Assembly (NCBI RefSeq): GCF_000282475.1
Contig: NZ_AKJF01000082.1
Span: 1-44,100, forward strand
Direction of reading: 5' to 3'
From: Pseudomonas sp. GM78
GTDB lineage: Bacteria > Pseudomonadota > Gammaproteobacteria > Pseudomonadales > Pseudomonadaceae
DNA length: 44,100 bases
Program-made: the position numbers and the translations under genes
The notes under the pieces: model-generated
Database searches by the model: none
What the model saw: the letters and a program-made list of their open reading frames with translations, nothing else
What the model was told of the DNA's origin: nothing
Shown: positions 1 to 8,304 of the stretch, in pieces
How the letters are laid out: each line of letters starts with the position of its first letter
Numbering within the stretch: position 1 is the first letter of the stretch

Positions 1-344
1 AGCCGACCATCCTGACCAACGTTCCGAACAACGCTGCCGTGGCCAAGGAAGAAACTTTCGGCCCACTGGCTCCACTGTTCCGCTTCAAAGACGAAGCCGA
101 CGTGATCGCGATGTCCAACGACACCGAGTTCGGCCTGGCTTCGTACTTCTATGCTCGCGACCTGGGTCGCGTGTTCCGTGTGGCAGAAGCCCTGGAATAC
201 GGCATGGTCGGCGTCAACACCGGCTTGATCTCCAACGAAGTCGCGCCTTTCGGCGGCATCAAGGCCTCGGGCCTGGGCCGTGAAGGCTCCAAGTACGGCA
301 TCGAAGATTACCTGGAAATCAAATACCTCTGCCTGAGCATCTAA
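1..344 (+). CDS. gabD: Succinate-semialdehyde dehydrogenase, C-terminal part (cut by window start)
   Basis: The reading frame is open from base 3 and ends at the TAA at 342-344, so only about the last 113 residues are present and the true start lies to the left. The visible part is the end of an aldehyde dehydrogenase catalytic domain. It contains the KEETFGPLAP segment, the NDTEFGLASY segment, and the FGGIKASGLGREG tail followed by GIEDYLEIKY, which is characteristic of GabD. GabD oxidises succinate semialdehyde to succinate with NADP+ in GABA catabolism, in the cytosol. Its usual partner gabT is not downstream; a terminator-like hairpin and an aldolase remnant follow instead, so the gene marks the edge of the conserved flank. 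The family call is firm; the choice of GabD over a close paralogue rests on the C-terminal signature. Confidence 0.93.
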   Translation, partial: PTILTNVPNNAAVAKEETFGPLAPLFRFKDEADVIAMSNDTEFGLASYFYARDLGRVFRVAEALEYGMVGVNTGLISNEVAPFGGIKASGLGREGSKYGIEDYLEIKYLCLSI

Positions 345-367
345 GCTCGGTAAAGGCATTGTTTCAA

Positions 368-401
368 GCGCAAAGGACACGAGAGCGCTGTCCCTTTGCG
401 C
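368..401 (+). terminator. Terminator-like hairpin after gabD
   Basis: Inverted arms 368-379 (GCGCAAAGGACA) and 389-401 (TGTCCCTTTGCGC) pair with one bulged base, leaving a 9-nt loop. It lies 24 nt after the gabD stop codon. No strong T-tract follows, so it may be a weak intrinsic terminator or an mRNA 3' end stabiliser. Confidence 0.6.
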
Positions 402-493
402 CGCTTCAAACGGACCTATTCTTTGTGGCCGGGAACGCTGTGGCAGTCGATCATCGCATGCTGCCGCCGTTGCTTCCCTCCGCTTAATCCTTG

Positions 494-944
494 AACCACG
501 CCCCCCAAGCGAAGACGGGTATCCATGCCCACCACAACCTGAGCTTGGGCGTTGCCAAGTCCTTCGTCGCGGTGGTCAGGGTTGTGATCGCGTTGACGCC
601 AGTGTTGCTGGAATGGGGCCGGTGCAGGGAACACACCATTGGTGGTGTTCATCGCCGCAGCCGAGCGCCTGGGCTGGAACCATGGCACCGGTCTGTACAC
701 CCTGATGGATGCCGCCGATGACATCATCCGTCCCCTGCAGGACCGTCCAGTGCGCGTTGATCGCGAAACGCTGGCACTGGGTTGTGCCGGCGTTTACTCA
801 ACCTTCCTTCGCCACGCCGAAGCGGCTGCCCAGCGCTACGGGTTGCGAACCGTCGACATCCTGGTCGAGTTGAGTCGGCGAAAAATGGTCTGTGGGCAAG
901 AGGACATGATCGTCGATGTGGCGCTGGATTTGACCCACCGCTGA
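494..944 (+). pseudogene. 4-hydroxy-2-oxovalerate aldolase remnant (DmpG/BphI/MhpE family), frameshifted
   Basis: Three reading frames must be joined to recover the C-terminal ~145 residues of a meta-cleavage pathway aldolase. Frame 2 (about 494-578) gives TGIHAHHNLSLGVA. Another frame (about 580-618) gives [13 protein letters not shown]. The third (about 615-941) gives [20 protein letters not shown], the [16 protein letters not shown] segment and the [13 protein letters not shown] tail, ending with TGA at 942-944. The order matches functional family members exactly, so this is one gene with two frameshifts and no N-terminal half (a stop sits at 485-487). The intact enzyme cleaves 4-hydroxy-2-oxovalerate to pyruvate and acetaldehyde after aromatic ring meta-cleavage. 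The stop codon lies inside the first copy of the three-copy operator-like element. Confidence 0.85.
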
Positions 945-977
945 TTGGTGCAACAGCGCAACAGTCTTTGGTGGTTT
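942..977 (+). promoter_or_regulatory. Operator-like element, copy A (LTTR-like dyad plus TTGGTG)
   Basis: A 36-nt segment aligns without gaps to 8305-8340 and 10437-10472. It has the left half TTGGTGC and right half GCAACAG separated by 6 nt (one mismatch in the dyad), followed by CTTTGGTGGTTT. The dyad fits the T-N11-A rule of LysR-type regulator boxes. It lies 65 nt upstream of the SDR start at 1043. Binding by one of the two NahR/NodD-like LysR proteins in the region is an inference. Confidence 0.65.
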
Positions 978-1042
978 TACGGGATTCTCGATCGTTACCC
1001 CGGTAAATACAGTAAGCGGCATTACAAAACGAGAGTGTGGAT

Positions 1043-1807
1043 ATGAGCAACCTTGACGACCGGAACATCATTATCACTGGCGCCTCGGGCGGAATTGGCC
1101 GTGCTTCGGCACTGGCTTTTGCCAAAGCGGGCGCGAGGGTTGTGCTGCTTGATCGCGATACCGCAGGCATCGAAGAAACCGCCAGTGCTGTCACGGCTGC
1201 CGGCGGCAAGGTTTATTCAATTCCCTGCGACGTTACCGACGAAGATGCTGTGGCCGCAGCAGTCGATGATGTCGTCACCCGATTTGGCCGTCTGCATGGC
1301 GCGTTCAACAATGCAGGGGTCGAGCAAAGCAATTTGCCTCTGCATGAAATCTCGTCTGCGGCGTGGGATCGCATTATCCGCATCGACCTGACCGGTGTTT
1401 TCTACTGCATGAAGCACCAGATCCGCGCCATGTTAAACAGTGGCGGTGGCGCCATCGTGAATACCGCTTCGTCTCTGGGCTCGGTAGCGATTGCCGCTGC
1501 GTCGGACTATATCGCTGCCAAGCATGGGGTGGTCGGTTTGACCAAGGCCGCCGCCGTCGACTACGGCACCCTCAATATCCGGGTCAACGCAATCATGCCA
1601 GGCATCATCGAAACGCCGATGATCGTGCGTGCGAGTGAAGAGCCGAATTTTGCCAAACAGTTCGCTGCATTGCGCGAACGACACCCTATCGGTCGTTTCG
1701 GAAAACCGGAAGAAATCGCCAAGGCTGCGCTATGGCTGCTGTCCGATGACGCCAGTTTTGTGACCGGAGCGGCAATGGCCGTAGACGGTGGTTATCTCAC
1801 CGTTTGA
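1043..1807 (+). CDS. Short-chain dehydrogenase/reductase (SDR), classical type
   Basis: A 254-aa classical SDR of the Rossmann fold, NAD(P)-dependent. Visible are the cofactor glycine motif TGASGGIG near residue 12, NNAG in the middle, and a YIAAK active site with Tyr156 and Lys160 preceded by the catalytic Ser in NTASS. The C-terminal GAAMAVDGG segment is typical of the family. The ATG at 1043 is chosen because GAGAG at 1031-1035 lies 7 nt upstream; a GTG at 1037 is in frame but too close to it. The gene starts an apparent operon with the AtaL-like (75 nt later) and SnoaL-like genes. It is preceded by operator copy A. The substrate cannot be read from the sequence; the context suggests oxidation of an alcohol or dihydrodiol-type intermediate in a catabolic pathway. 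Confidence 0.92.
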   Translation: MSNLDDRNIIITGASGGIGRASALAFAKAGARVVLLDRDTAGIEETASAVTAAGGKVYSIPCDVTDEDAVAAAVDDVVTRFGRLHGAFNNAGVEQSNLPLHEISSAAWDRIIRIDLTGVFYCMKHQIRAMLNSGGGAIVNTASSLGSVAIAAASDYIAAKHGVVGLTKAAAVDYGTLNIRVNAIMPGIIETPMIVRASEEPNFAKQFAALRERHPIGRFGKPEEIAKAALWLLSDDASFVTGAAMAVDGGYLTV

Positions 1808-1881
1808 GACCCCCTGACAGACTGTCCCTGACACTCGACAGGGAGTCGGTCACTTTTGAACCTGAAACCCCGGAGTACTCC

Positions 1882-2346
1882 ATGATCAATGTAAGTCGTC
1901 GCTTGAAAGTCAATGCCCCTGAGGAGTCGGGCGGTGTGAACCTGAACCGCAGCCAGGTATGGGAAGGCTTGGTGAGCAAGGCTCGCAATGCGGTGCCGTT
2001 CGTTGATGCCATTACCGAATGTAATGTCGTTGAGGACCAGGGCAATACCTTTATCCGCGAAGTGGTGCTTCACGGTGAGCGCCTTCAGGAAATGGTCCTT
2101 CTTACTGAAGAGCAGCAAGTCGAGTTCGTGCGCCTCTCCGGTAATGCCCGTGGTCTGATCAAGAACGTCATCGAGGAAGAGGATGGCGAACTGTTCCTGC
2201 GCTTCTCATTCGATTTCTCCCTGCCGGGCGTATCGGCGGGCAGCGAGAAGGAAGTCGAGTTCTCAACCGGCATGCAGACGTCCTACCTCAGCGCCGTGCG
2301 ATCCACCCTGCAAGCCATCCGTAACAAGGTCAGCAAAGCGGCATAA
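1882..2346 (+). CDS. AtaL-like SRPBCC-fold protein (DUF1857 type)
   Basis: A 154-aa protein without signal peptide or membrane segment. The start is the ATG at 1882, with GGAG at 1872-1875 six nt upstream; the frame is open further upstream but no better site is seen. The sequence (MINVSRRLKVNAP..., LNRSQVWEGLVSKARN, FSFDFSLPGV, then a C-terminal helix) resembles the DUF1857/AtaL-like branch of the SRPBCC (START/Bet v1-like) fold, which binds hydrophobic ligands in a deep pocket. Members are best known from fungal and actinobacterial secondary-metabolite clusters; no enzymatic reaction is established for this branch to my knowledge. It sits between the SDR and the SnoaL-like gene in one operon, which argues for a role as a cyclase, hydratase or ligand carrier for the same small molecule. 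Confidence 0.75.
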   Translation: MINVSRRLKVNAPEESGGVNLNRSQVWEGLVSKARNAVPFVDAITECNVVEDQGNTFIREVVLHGERLQEMVLLTEEQQVEFVRLSGNARGLIKNVIEEEDGELFLRFSFDFSLPGVSAGSEKEVEFSTGMQTSYLSAVRSTLQAIRNKVSKAA

Positions 2347-2400
2347 GAGAAACCGCAGCGACCAGACATGAAAAAACAAAAACAAGAAATGAGGCGTGTA

Positions 2401-2793
2401 ATGAACCATGAATTGACAGGTATGTTTGAAAGTGTCGATCGGATGTCGGTCGAAGGCTTTTTGAGTTATCTGACCGATGACGTCGTGTTTCGGTTTGGCA
2501 ATTCCCCGGAAGTAGTGGGGAAAAAGGGTGTCAGGGCGGCGATTGAGTTATTTTTTACTCAAATAGCCTCGCTGGAACACATTCTTCAAGGCGTGTGGAG
2601 CGAAGGCAACACGACAATCATGCGTTTTGATACCTATTACACCCAGCATGACGGCACGATTATCAATGTTCCTTGTTGTGTCGTTGTTCACTTCAATGCT
2701 TCCCGATTGATCAATGATTATCGAATACACATTGATATTTCGCCCCTGTACAGCAGCGCATCTGCGGGTAATGTTGTCCAAGCGTCTGCATAA
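2401..2793 (+). CDS. SnoaL-like / NTF2-fold small protein
   Basis: A 130-aa cytosolic protein with the cone-shaped NTF2/SnoaL pattern: an N-terminal helix (ELTGMFESVDRMSVEGFLSYLTDDVVFRFGN), GKKGVRAAIELFF, then strands ending in INDYRIHIDISPLY. The family includes isomerases, cyclases, hydratases and pure ligand binders, so function is open. The start at 2401 is preferred over an in-frame ATG at 2368 because GAGG at 2391-2394 lies 6 nt upstream. It follows the AtaL-like gene by 54 nt, and a 9-bp-stem hairpin (2820-2856) closes the unit. Two pocket-type proteins encoded together with an SDR suggest handling of a ring-containing intermediate. Confidence 0.72.
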   Translation: MNHELTGMFESVDRMSVEGFLSYLTDDVVFRFGNSPEVVGKKGVRAAIELFFTQIASLEHILQGVWSEGNTTIMRFDTYYTQHDGTIINVPCCVVVHFNASRLINDYRIHIDISPLYSSASAGNVVQASA

Positions 2794-2819
2794 CCACTGA
2801 TGAGTGCCAGTTGAGCTGT

Positions 2820-2856
2820 ACTTGCCAGTCGAAGCCACGAAACTTTGCTGGCAAGT
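2820..2856. terminator. Hairpin between SnoaL-like gene and LysR gene
   Basis: Perfect 9-bp inverted arms at 2820-2828 (ACTTGCCAG) and 2848-2856 (CTGGCAAGT) with a 19-nt loop, followed by GCAGTGTTTTGG. It lies 27 nt after the SnoaL-like stop. It may end the operon or act as part of the LysR leader. Confidence 0.45.
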
Positions 2857-2895
2857 GCAGTGTTTTGGTTTCCGAATATCAGTCAAGGCATCGTG

Positions 2896-3804
2896 ATGAA
2901 GGATTTGAATCTGCTCTATACCTTTGAGGCGTTGTGGCGAGACCACTCAGCTTCCATTGCGGCGCAGAATCTGGGTGTTACGCAGGCAGCCGTCAGCGGT
3001 TCGCTAAAACGGTTACGCAACGACTATGGCGACAGGCTGTTTACGCTGGTCGGTCGCCGAATGGAACCCACACCGTTTTGTGTCCATATCGCGCCGCGAC
3101 TGTTGGCATCCCTTGCGATGGTCAGGGAGGCTGGATGCCAAATGCCGGTGTTTGATCCGAAAGGTTGTGAAAAATCATTTATCTTTAGAATGCGCGACAT
3201 TGGCGAGGTCGTTTGTTTGCCACCCATCTTGAGCGAATTGTCCAGGGTTGCACCTCAAGCGCGGATACACACCGTTGTGGGTGGGATGGATGAGACGCTC
3301 AATGGCCTGTCCACTGGCAGGATAGACCTGGCGCTCGGCTTTATGCCGACCCTTCAGACTGACATTCACCGTACGCCGGTTATTTCTCAGCATTACGTCT
3401 GTGCCATGCGCAAAGACCACCCCTTGGCCCATCGCGGCTTGAGCCTTGAAGCGTTTGTCACCAGTGAGCATTTGTTGGTGGAATCCGGGGGGAGCGGTCA
3501 CCAGGCACTGGAGCGTGCCCTGATCGATGCGGGCGGAAGAGACTGCATTAAAATGCGCACCCCTCAGTTCCTGTCCGGTCCGCACTTGCTGCTCGATACC
3601 GACATGATATGGACGCTTCCTATTGCCCTGGGTAAAACCCTGGCGCAATTTTATCCTCTGGTCATACACCCTCTGCCTCTGCAGATACCCTCATTCGAGA
3701 TCGATCTTTACTGGCATGACCGATTTCACCGGGACCCTCAGAACAAGTGGTTGAGGGAAATGGTTGGCCAGGTACTGCGCAGCCAACAGTCGGCCTGGCA
3801 ATAG
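2896..3804 (+). CDS. LysR-type regulator, NahR/NodD-like subclass
   Basis: A 302-aa LTTR. The N-terminal winged HTH reads MKDLNLLYTFEALWRDHSAS, ASIAAQNLGVTQAAVSGSLKRL; the co-inducer domain follows. The DLNLL start, the R-x-MEPTP segment after the HTH and the C-terminal YWHDRFHRDP-x-x-x-WLR motif mark the NahR/LinR/NodD-type subclass, whose members often respond to aromatic compounds. The ATG at 2896 is chosen over upstream in-frame codons because AAGG at 2885-2888 is 7 nt away and the HTH starts there. A second protein of the same subclass is encoded at 7314 with the matching C-terminal motif. It lies just downstream of the SDR/AtaL/SnoaL operon in the same direction and is a good candidate to bind the three-copy operator. 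Confidence 0.93.
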   Translation: MKDLNLLYTFEALWRDHSASIAAQNLGVTQAAVSGSLKRLRNDYGDRLFTLVGRRMEPTPFCVHIAPRLLASLAMVREAGCQMPVFDPKGCEKSFIFRMRDIGEVVCLPPILSELSRVAPQARIHTVVGGMDETLNGLSTGRIDLALGFMPTLQTDIHRTPVISQHYVCAMRKDHPLAHRGLSLEAFVTSEHLLVESGGSGHQALERALIDAGGRDCIKMRTPQFLSGPHLLLDTDMIWTLPIALGKTLAQFYPLVIHPLPLQIPSFEIDLYWHDRFHRDPQNKWLREMVGQVLRSQQSAWQ

Positions 3805-3885
3805 TCGCGTTGAGAGGGAACCGCGGCCATCAAGGCGTTATGTTCCCCGAGTTCAAAACATTACCCGGCGCGGCCTTCACCTTCT

Positions 3886-4824
3886 TCAAGCGACTCGCTC
3901 AACGGTGATGCTTCGTTCCTGGATGCTCTGGGGTAAATGGAGGCTCAGGTAGTCGATCAGGCTGCGCACGGAGGGCAACATCCCCTTCGGTTTGGGGTAG
4001 AGCAGATGGATGATATGCGTTGCACCGGTCCAGGAGGGAATGACGACTTCCAGGGTCCTTGCGCGCACAGAGGCTGCTGCTATTGGTTCCGGCAACAGGG
4101 CGACGCCCAATCCATTGACGGCGGCCTCCAACTGCATTCGCCGGTCATCGCATATGAGACGTGGTTGATGTGCGACGAGTTGCTCTTCGCCAGATGAACT
4201 GCGCAGGAGCCAGCGACCGACACCGTCATGGATATCACCAGGACGACAAAGAGTCTCAATTTCCGAAATGGCCTTGATCGTGGCAGGCCGGCCGACACGA
4301 TCGAGAAAGCGTGGGCTTGCTACCAGAATCTGCCGGGTTGCCCCTAACTCCTTTGCCACCAATCCGGCCGTTTCTTCAATTCGGGCACGCGATCGCAAGG
4401 CCACATCGAAGCGCTCTTCAAAGAGGTCGACCTCTCGATCTACCGCATTCAGCTCAAGCCGGACCTTCGGATATTTTTCCATATATTCAGGCAGCAGGGG
4501 GGCCAAATAACTCTGTGCCATGACCTGAGGACAACTCAGCCGCACCAACCCGACCGGTTCTCGTCGCAGATGCTCGACACTTTCATAGGCGGTATGCGCT
4601 CCCTCGACAACGGGTTGGCTCAGCGTAAAGAAATGGTGACCGGCTTCGGTCAGTGACACCTGGCGCGTTGTGCGATGTAACAGTCTGGCCCCCATTCGCA
4701 ACTCCAGATCCGCGACATGACGACTGAGCAACGTTTTTTCAATGCCCGTTGCCCGTGCCGCTGCCGAGAATCCTCCATGTTTGACCACCAGCACGAAGTA
4801 ATAAAGGTCATTAAGGTCTTTCAT
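3886..4824 (-). CDS. LysR-type regulator, DmlR/AaeR-like subclass
   Basis: A 312-aa LTTR on the minus strand. MKDLNDLYYFVLVVKHGGFSAAARATG, LLSRHVADLELRMGARLLHRTTRQVSLTEAG is the HTH of the large DmlR/CrgA-like subclass; the C-terminal domain contains LRSRARIEETAGLVAKELG and GLGVALLPE. The ATG at 4824 is chosen because family members begin there and AGGAG lies upstream (spacing rather long, 12 nt); a TTG at 4860 is in frame. It diverges from the LysR gene at 5006 and converges with the LysR gene ending at 3804. No target enzyme gene is adjacent, so its regulon is not evident. Confidence 0.92.
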   Translation of the reverse strand: MKDLNDLYYFVLVVKHGGFSAAARATGIEKTLLSRHVADLELRMGARLLHRTTRQVSLTEAGHHFFTLSQPVVEGAHTAYESVEHLRREPVGLVRLSCPQVMAQSYLAPLLPEYMEKYPKVRLELNAVDREVDLFEERFDVALRSRARIEETAGLVAKELGATRQILVASPRFLDRVGRPATIKAISEIETLCRPGDIHDGVGRWLLRSSSGEEQLVAHQPRLICDDRRMQLEAAVNGLGVALLPEPIAAASVRARTLEVVIPSWTGATHIIHLLYPKPKGMLPSVRSLIDYLSLHLPQSIQERSITVERVA

Positions 4825-4932
4825 GCAGTTGACGCTCTCCTGCGGGGGGACGTTGAGCAACCGTCAACGGCACCTGGCACTGTACTGATTGAGTTCGAGG
4901 CATGTGCAATGGCTTCGAAGGTTGACGTGGCT

Positions 4933-5001
4933 ATCATTGATCAAACTGGATTCGGGATAAACTGGCTGCAATTGAAAAGACTGATCCACTCATGGAGCAA
5001 T
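4933..5001 (+). promoter_or_regulatory. LysR promoter/operator region shared with the OYE promoter at 18945-19013
   Basis: This 69-nt stretch directly upstream of the LysR start at 5006 aligns without gaps to 18945-19013 upstream of the OYE gene, with 54 of 69 bases identical by hand count. The conserved core is CGGGATAAACT, and both copies end in TGGAGCAAT, which here supplies the GGAG Shine-Dalgarno for the LysR gene. It is the pattern expected of a divergent LTTR promoter region with its autoregulatory site. Confidence 0.7.
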
Positions 5002-5005
5002 CAAT

Positions 5006-5881
5006 ATGGAACTTCTGAACGACATGGCGCTGTTCGTCGAAGTCGTCAAAGCCCATAGTTTTCGCAAGGCCGCAGAAGCGATGGCGATGCCGAACTCGAC
5101 CTTGTCGAGACGCATCAGCGGGCTTGAAAAGGCCATTGGCTTGAGGCTGTTGCACCGCACGACGCGCAAAATCGAATTAACCGAGGCGGGGCAGTTGTAC
5201 TTTGACCGATGCAAGCGAATCGTGGACGAGGCGCGACTAGCACACGAGCAACTAGGTGAAATGCTTGCGCATCCAAGCGGTCTTTTGCGCGCATCACTGC
5301 CCGTGGATTTCGCCAATATTTACCTGGCGCCGCTCATCGCCGAATTCGCCCGACGCTATCCTGGCATCAGCTTTGAATTCGACCTCACGCCGCGTCAGGT
5401 CGACCTGGTAAGCGAACCTGTCGATGTGGTCATTCGCATGGGCGAACCGGCAGATTCGAATCTGATTGCACGAAAACTCGCGAGCCTCTCTCGTCGCTTG
5501 TACGCCTCGCCTCGTTATCTGGAACTCAATGGAGCGCCCAGCCATCCGTCTGAGCTGGTCAACCACGAATGCCTGCGATTGCGAAAGGCTAGTCAGTGGC
5601 AGCTCTCCCATTCAGGCGAAGTCGTAGAGATCGAGGTGGGCGGTCGGTTTCAACTTAATAGCGTCGGAATGCTTCGGCGATTGGCGACACTGGATCTGGG
5701 GATAGCGCTGCTACCTGAAGGCATTGCAGCGGACGATCTGCGCACTGGCTTGCTGCAACCGGTACTGCCTCGATGGCACGCCAATCCGATCCCGGTGTAT
5801 GCCCTCACTGAAACCCGTCTTTTGCCCGCAAAAACTCAACGCTTCATTGAGTTTCTGCGTGAGCAACTTGAGCAGGCTTGA
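5006..5881 (+). CDS. LysR-type regulator, DmlR/CrgA-like subclass
   Basis: A 291-aa LTTR: MELLNDMALFVEVVKAHSF, RKAAEAMAMPNSTLSRRISGLE, GLRLLHRTTRKIELTEAG at the N-terminus, and a ligand domain with FEFDLTPRQVDLVSEPVDVVIRMG and DLGIALLPEGIAADD. GGAG at 4994-4997 lies 8 nt before the ATG. The last 38 nt overlap, tail to tail, with the MFS gene on the other strand. Because its upstream region is nearly duplicated at the OYE promoter (18945-19013), where no LysR gene remains, this protein is a plausible regulator of that OYE in trans. That is inference; the site homology itself is visible. Confidence 0.93.
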   Translation: MELLNDMALFVEVVKAHSFRKAAEAMAMPNSTLSRRISGLEKAIGLRLLHRTTRKIELTEAGQLYFDRCKRIVDEARLAHEQLGEMLAHPSGLLRASLPVDFANIYLAPLIAEFARRYPGISFEFDLTPRQVDLVSEPVDVVIRMGEPADSNLIARKLASLSRRLYASPRYLELNGAPSHPSELVNHECLRLRKASQWQLSHSGEVVEIEVGGRFQLNSVGMLRRLATLDLGIALLPEGIAADDLRTGLLQPVLPRWHANPIPVYALTETRLLPAKTQRFIEFLREQLEQA

Positions 5882-7205
5882 TTGTCTGGTTCCGGCGAAG
5901 GTCGAGACTATAAAGGCAGCCGATTGCTGTCGCGCCGATCAACACCGGAAGCGCCAACCAATGGAAGAAGACCTGTGATGTGCCCGCGCTAGAAATAAAC
6001 CAGGCGCCCAGCGTTGAGCCGACAATTGAACCGCACCGGCCGACGGCCATCGCCCAACTCACTCCGGTCACGCGGGCGGCGGTGGGGTACAGGGTGGCTG
6101 ACACCAGGTTGAGTCCGTTCTGAGCACCGGCGACACCGAAACCGATGAGAAATACCATAGCGGCCAGCTGATAGGGATCACCCATCAGATAGCCTGTGAC
6201 GGCAATGACCACAGCCGTCAATGAATACGAGAGCGTCAGCACAGGGTAGGGACCGACACGATCCATCAGCAGGGCCATGAGAATGGCGCCGACGGTGCCG
6301 CCCAGCGGCACCATGGCGCCAATACGCGAAGCGTGAGCGATATCGTAGCCTGCCTCTTTAAGCAGGGTCGGCAGCCAACTGGTCAGCAGGTAGAAAACAA
6401 AAAGCGAGCAGAAGAAGGTCACCCACAGCAGCAGTGTTCGGATCAATCGGCCATCAATGAACAGGTGCGAGATCGGCGACTTGACTTGGGCCGGACGTTC
6501 GTCATCGAGGATCGTGACTCCGCCCCAGCTCTTTCTGGTGATGCGTTCCACCACACGACGCAACGCGTCGCCGTGCTTGGCCGAGGACGCCATGAACCGA
6601 ACTGATTCAGGCATAAGCCAAGCCAACAATGGCAGTAGCGCCAGCGGCATGACGCCGCCAAGTACCAGCACAGAACGCCAGCCGAATGCAGGGATCATAT
6701 GCGCAGCGAGCATGCCGCCCAAGGCTAGGCCAGCCGTGAAGCCACTCCAGCTCAGAGTCACCATGATCATGCGCCGCCGGGCAGGGGAATACTCGGCACT
6801 CAATGCAATGCACGCCGGCATCGCACCCCCCAGGCCGATGCCGGTGATGAAGCGCAGAATTGTCAGCGACTCGATCGAGTGTGTATAAGCGCTGGCCAGG
6901 GTGGCGAGACCGAACACCAGCACTGAAATCAGCAAAATGCTTTTGCGCCCGATGGCATCGGCGATCGGCCCCAGGATCAGGCTGCCGACCATCAGGCCGA
7001 ACAATCCAGTCCCGAAAACCGGTGACAACTGGGCAGGCAACAGACCCCATTCTTCGCGCAGTGACGGGGCGATATATCCAATGACTGCGGTATCGAAACC
7101 ATCCACCAGGACGATGAGGAAACACAGGGCAAGGATAACGACCTGGTACGGTGAGATCTTCGCGTTGTCGATGATCTCGCCAATTCGGGCATTGTCAGGA
7201 TTCAT
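5844..7205 (-). CDS. MFS transporter, aromatic acid:H+ symporter (AAHS/PcaK-like)
   Basis: A 453-aa protein with about 12 hydrophobic segments. The first membrane segment carries LIVLVDGFDTAVIGYIAPSL, the AAHS signature seen in PcaK and BenK. The loop after TM2 has LGPIADAIGRK (MFS motif A), and RFITGIGLGGAMP follows in TM4. AAHS members import 4-hydroxybenzoate, protocatechuate, vanillate and similar acids with protons across the inner membrane. The start ATG at 7205 is preceded on its strand by GGAAGG about 7 nt away. It diverges from the LysR gene at 7314 (108 nt between), the usual arrangement for a regulator and a target gene. Specific substrate unknown. Confidence 0.93.
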   Translation of the reverse strand: MNPDNARIGEIIDNAKISPYQVVILALCFLIVLVDGFDTAVIGYIAPSLREEWGLLPAQLSPVFGTGLFGLMVGSLILGPIADAIGRKSILLISVLVFGLATLASAYTHSIESLTILRFITGIGLGGAMPACIALSAEYSPARRRMIMVTLSWSGFTAGLALGGMLAAHMIPAFGWRSVLVLGGVMPLALLPLLAWLMPESVRFMASSAKHGDALRRVVERITRKSWGGVTILDDERPAQVKSPISHLFIDGRLIRTLLLWVTFFCSLFVFYLLTSWLPTLLKEAGYDIAHASRIGAMVPLGGTVGAILMALLMDRVGPYPVLTLSYSLTAVVIAVTGYLMGDPYQLAAMVFLIGFGVAGAQNGLNLVSATLYPTAARVTGVSWAMAVGRCGSIVGSTLGAWFISSAGTSQVFFHWLALPVLIGATAIGCLYSLDLRRNQTIKPAQVAHAETQ

Positions 7206-7313
7206 GCGGCTACCTTCCGTTTTTATTTTTTTATGTAGACGAGATCGTCGCTAAGCGCATTAAATAAAGGAAGCCAATTCTAATTATTCAAACTATCTGG
7301 TTTTGTTATACCT

Positions 7314-8210
7314 ATGCGCACCGATCTCAACTTGCTCCGCGTCCTGCTAGCCGTTTATGAAACCGGCAATGTCACCGCGGCGGCAAAGCGGCTAGGCACG
7401 AGCCAGCCCGCAACCAGTGCTGCACTGGCCCGCCTGCGTCACTCACTGGGCGACCCACTGTTCATTCGCTCGGGCAACCTGATGGAGGCGACGCCACGTG
7501 CGCAAGGCATCATTGAACGCACCCGCGAGGTGATCGAAATAATCGACCGGGACATCCTCAGCGGCCCGACCTTCGACCCCACTACCAGCGAGCAGGAGTT
7601 TGTCTTTTGCCTGAGCGAAGTGGGTGAGGTGGTCTTTCTACCGGCGTTGTTCCAGAGCCTGCGTAGTGCGGCGCCGAATACACGCATCCGAACCGTCAGC
7701 CTGGCACCCGATGAGCTTGTGGAGAACCTGCATGAAGGTCGGGTCGATGCGGTGCTTGGCTATTTTCCCGACCTCACTACCCCCAACATCTATCAGCAAC
7801 GGTTGTTCTCCCATGACCTGGTCTGCCTGATCCGCAGCGATCATCCTCTGGCGGGGGAACGCCTGTCCCTGGAGGATTTCACCAGGCTGGAACATCTGCA
7901 GGTACGGGATGGCAGCCGTCGCCAGGAAATGTTCGAAGCCCACCTGACCAAGGCAGGTATTCATCGCAACATCGTGCTCCAGACTTCTCACTACATGAGT
8001 GTGCCATCGATCATCGAACGCTCTGATCTGATCGTGGTGTTGCCACGGACCGTTGCTAACATGTACACGCATAATCTGAATGTACGAATAGTCGAGCCGC
8101 CTGTGGACATCCCACGCTACGACCTCAAGCAGTACTGGCATGCGCGTTTTCACGAGGCCCCCAGAAGCGTCTGGCTGAGGCGTTTGATCATGTCGGTATT
8201 CAACGGGTGA
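7314..8210 (+). CDS. LysR-type regulator, NahR/NodD-like subclass (second copy in region)
   Basis: A 298-aa LTTR starting MRTDLNLLRVLLAVYETG, HTH AAKRLGTSQPATSAALARLR, then LFIRSGNLMEATPRA. It shares with the LysR at 2896 the DLNLL start, the MEATP/MEPTP element, the SEVGEVVFLP/RDIGEVVCLP segment, and the terminal YWHARFHEAP-x-x-x-WLRR motif, so the two are paralogues of one subclass. The Shine-Dalgarno is weak. It diverges from the AAHS transporter and lies upstream of the second SDR unit. It is one of two candidate activators of the three operator-bearing promoters. Confidence 0.93.
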   Translation: MRTDLNLLRVLLAVYETGNVTAAAKRLGTSQPATSAALARLRHSLGDPLFIRSGNLMEATPRAQGIIERTREVIEIIDRDILSGPTFDPTTSEQEFVFCLSEVGEVVFLPALFQSLRSAAPNTRIRTVSLAPDELVENLHEGRVDAVLGYFPDLTTPNIYQQRLFSHDLVCLIRSDHPLAGERLSLEDFTRLEHLQVRDGSRRQEMFEAHLTKAGIHRNIVLQTSHYMSVPSIIERSDLIVVLPRTVANMYTHNLNVRIVEPPVDIPRYDLKQYWHARFHEAPRSVWLRRLIMSVFNG

Positions 8211-8304
8211 CGTACCTGGAAAACCGCTGTGGTCAGATCCGGAACAAAACCACCTCTTGAATTTCTGACCCTGCCTGTCATCTCCCTTATGGACCCTTTC
8301 ACCG

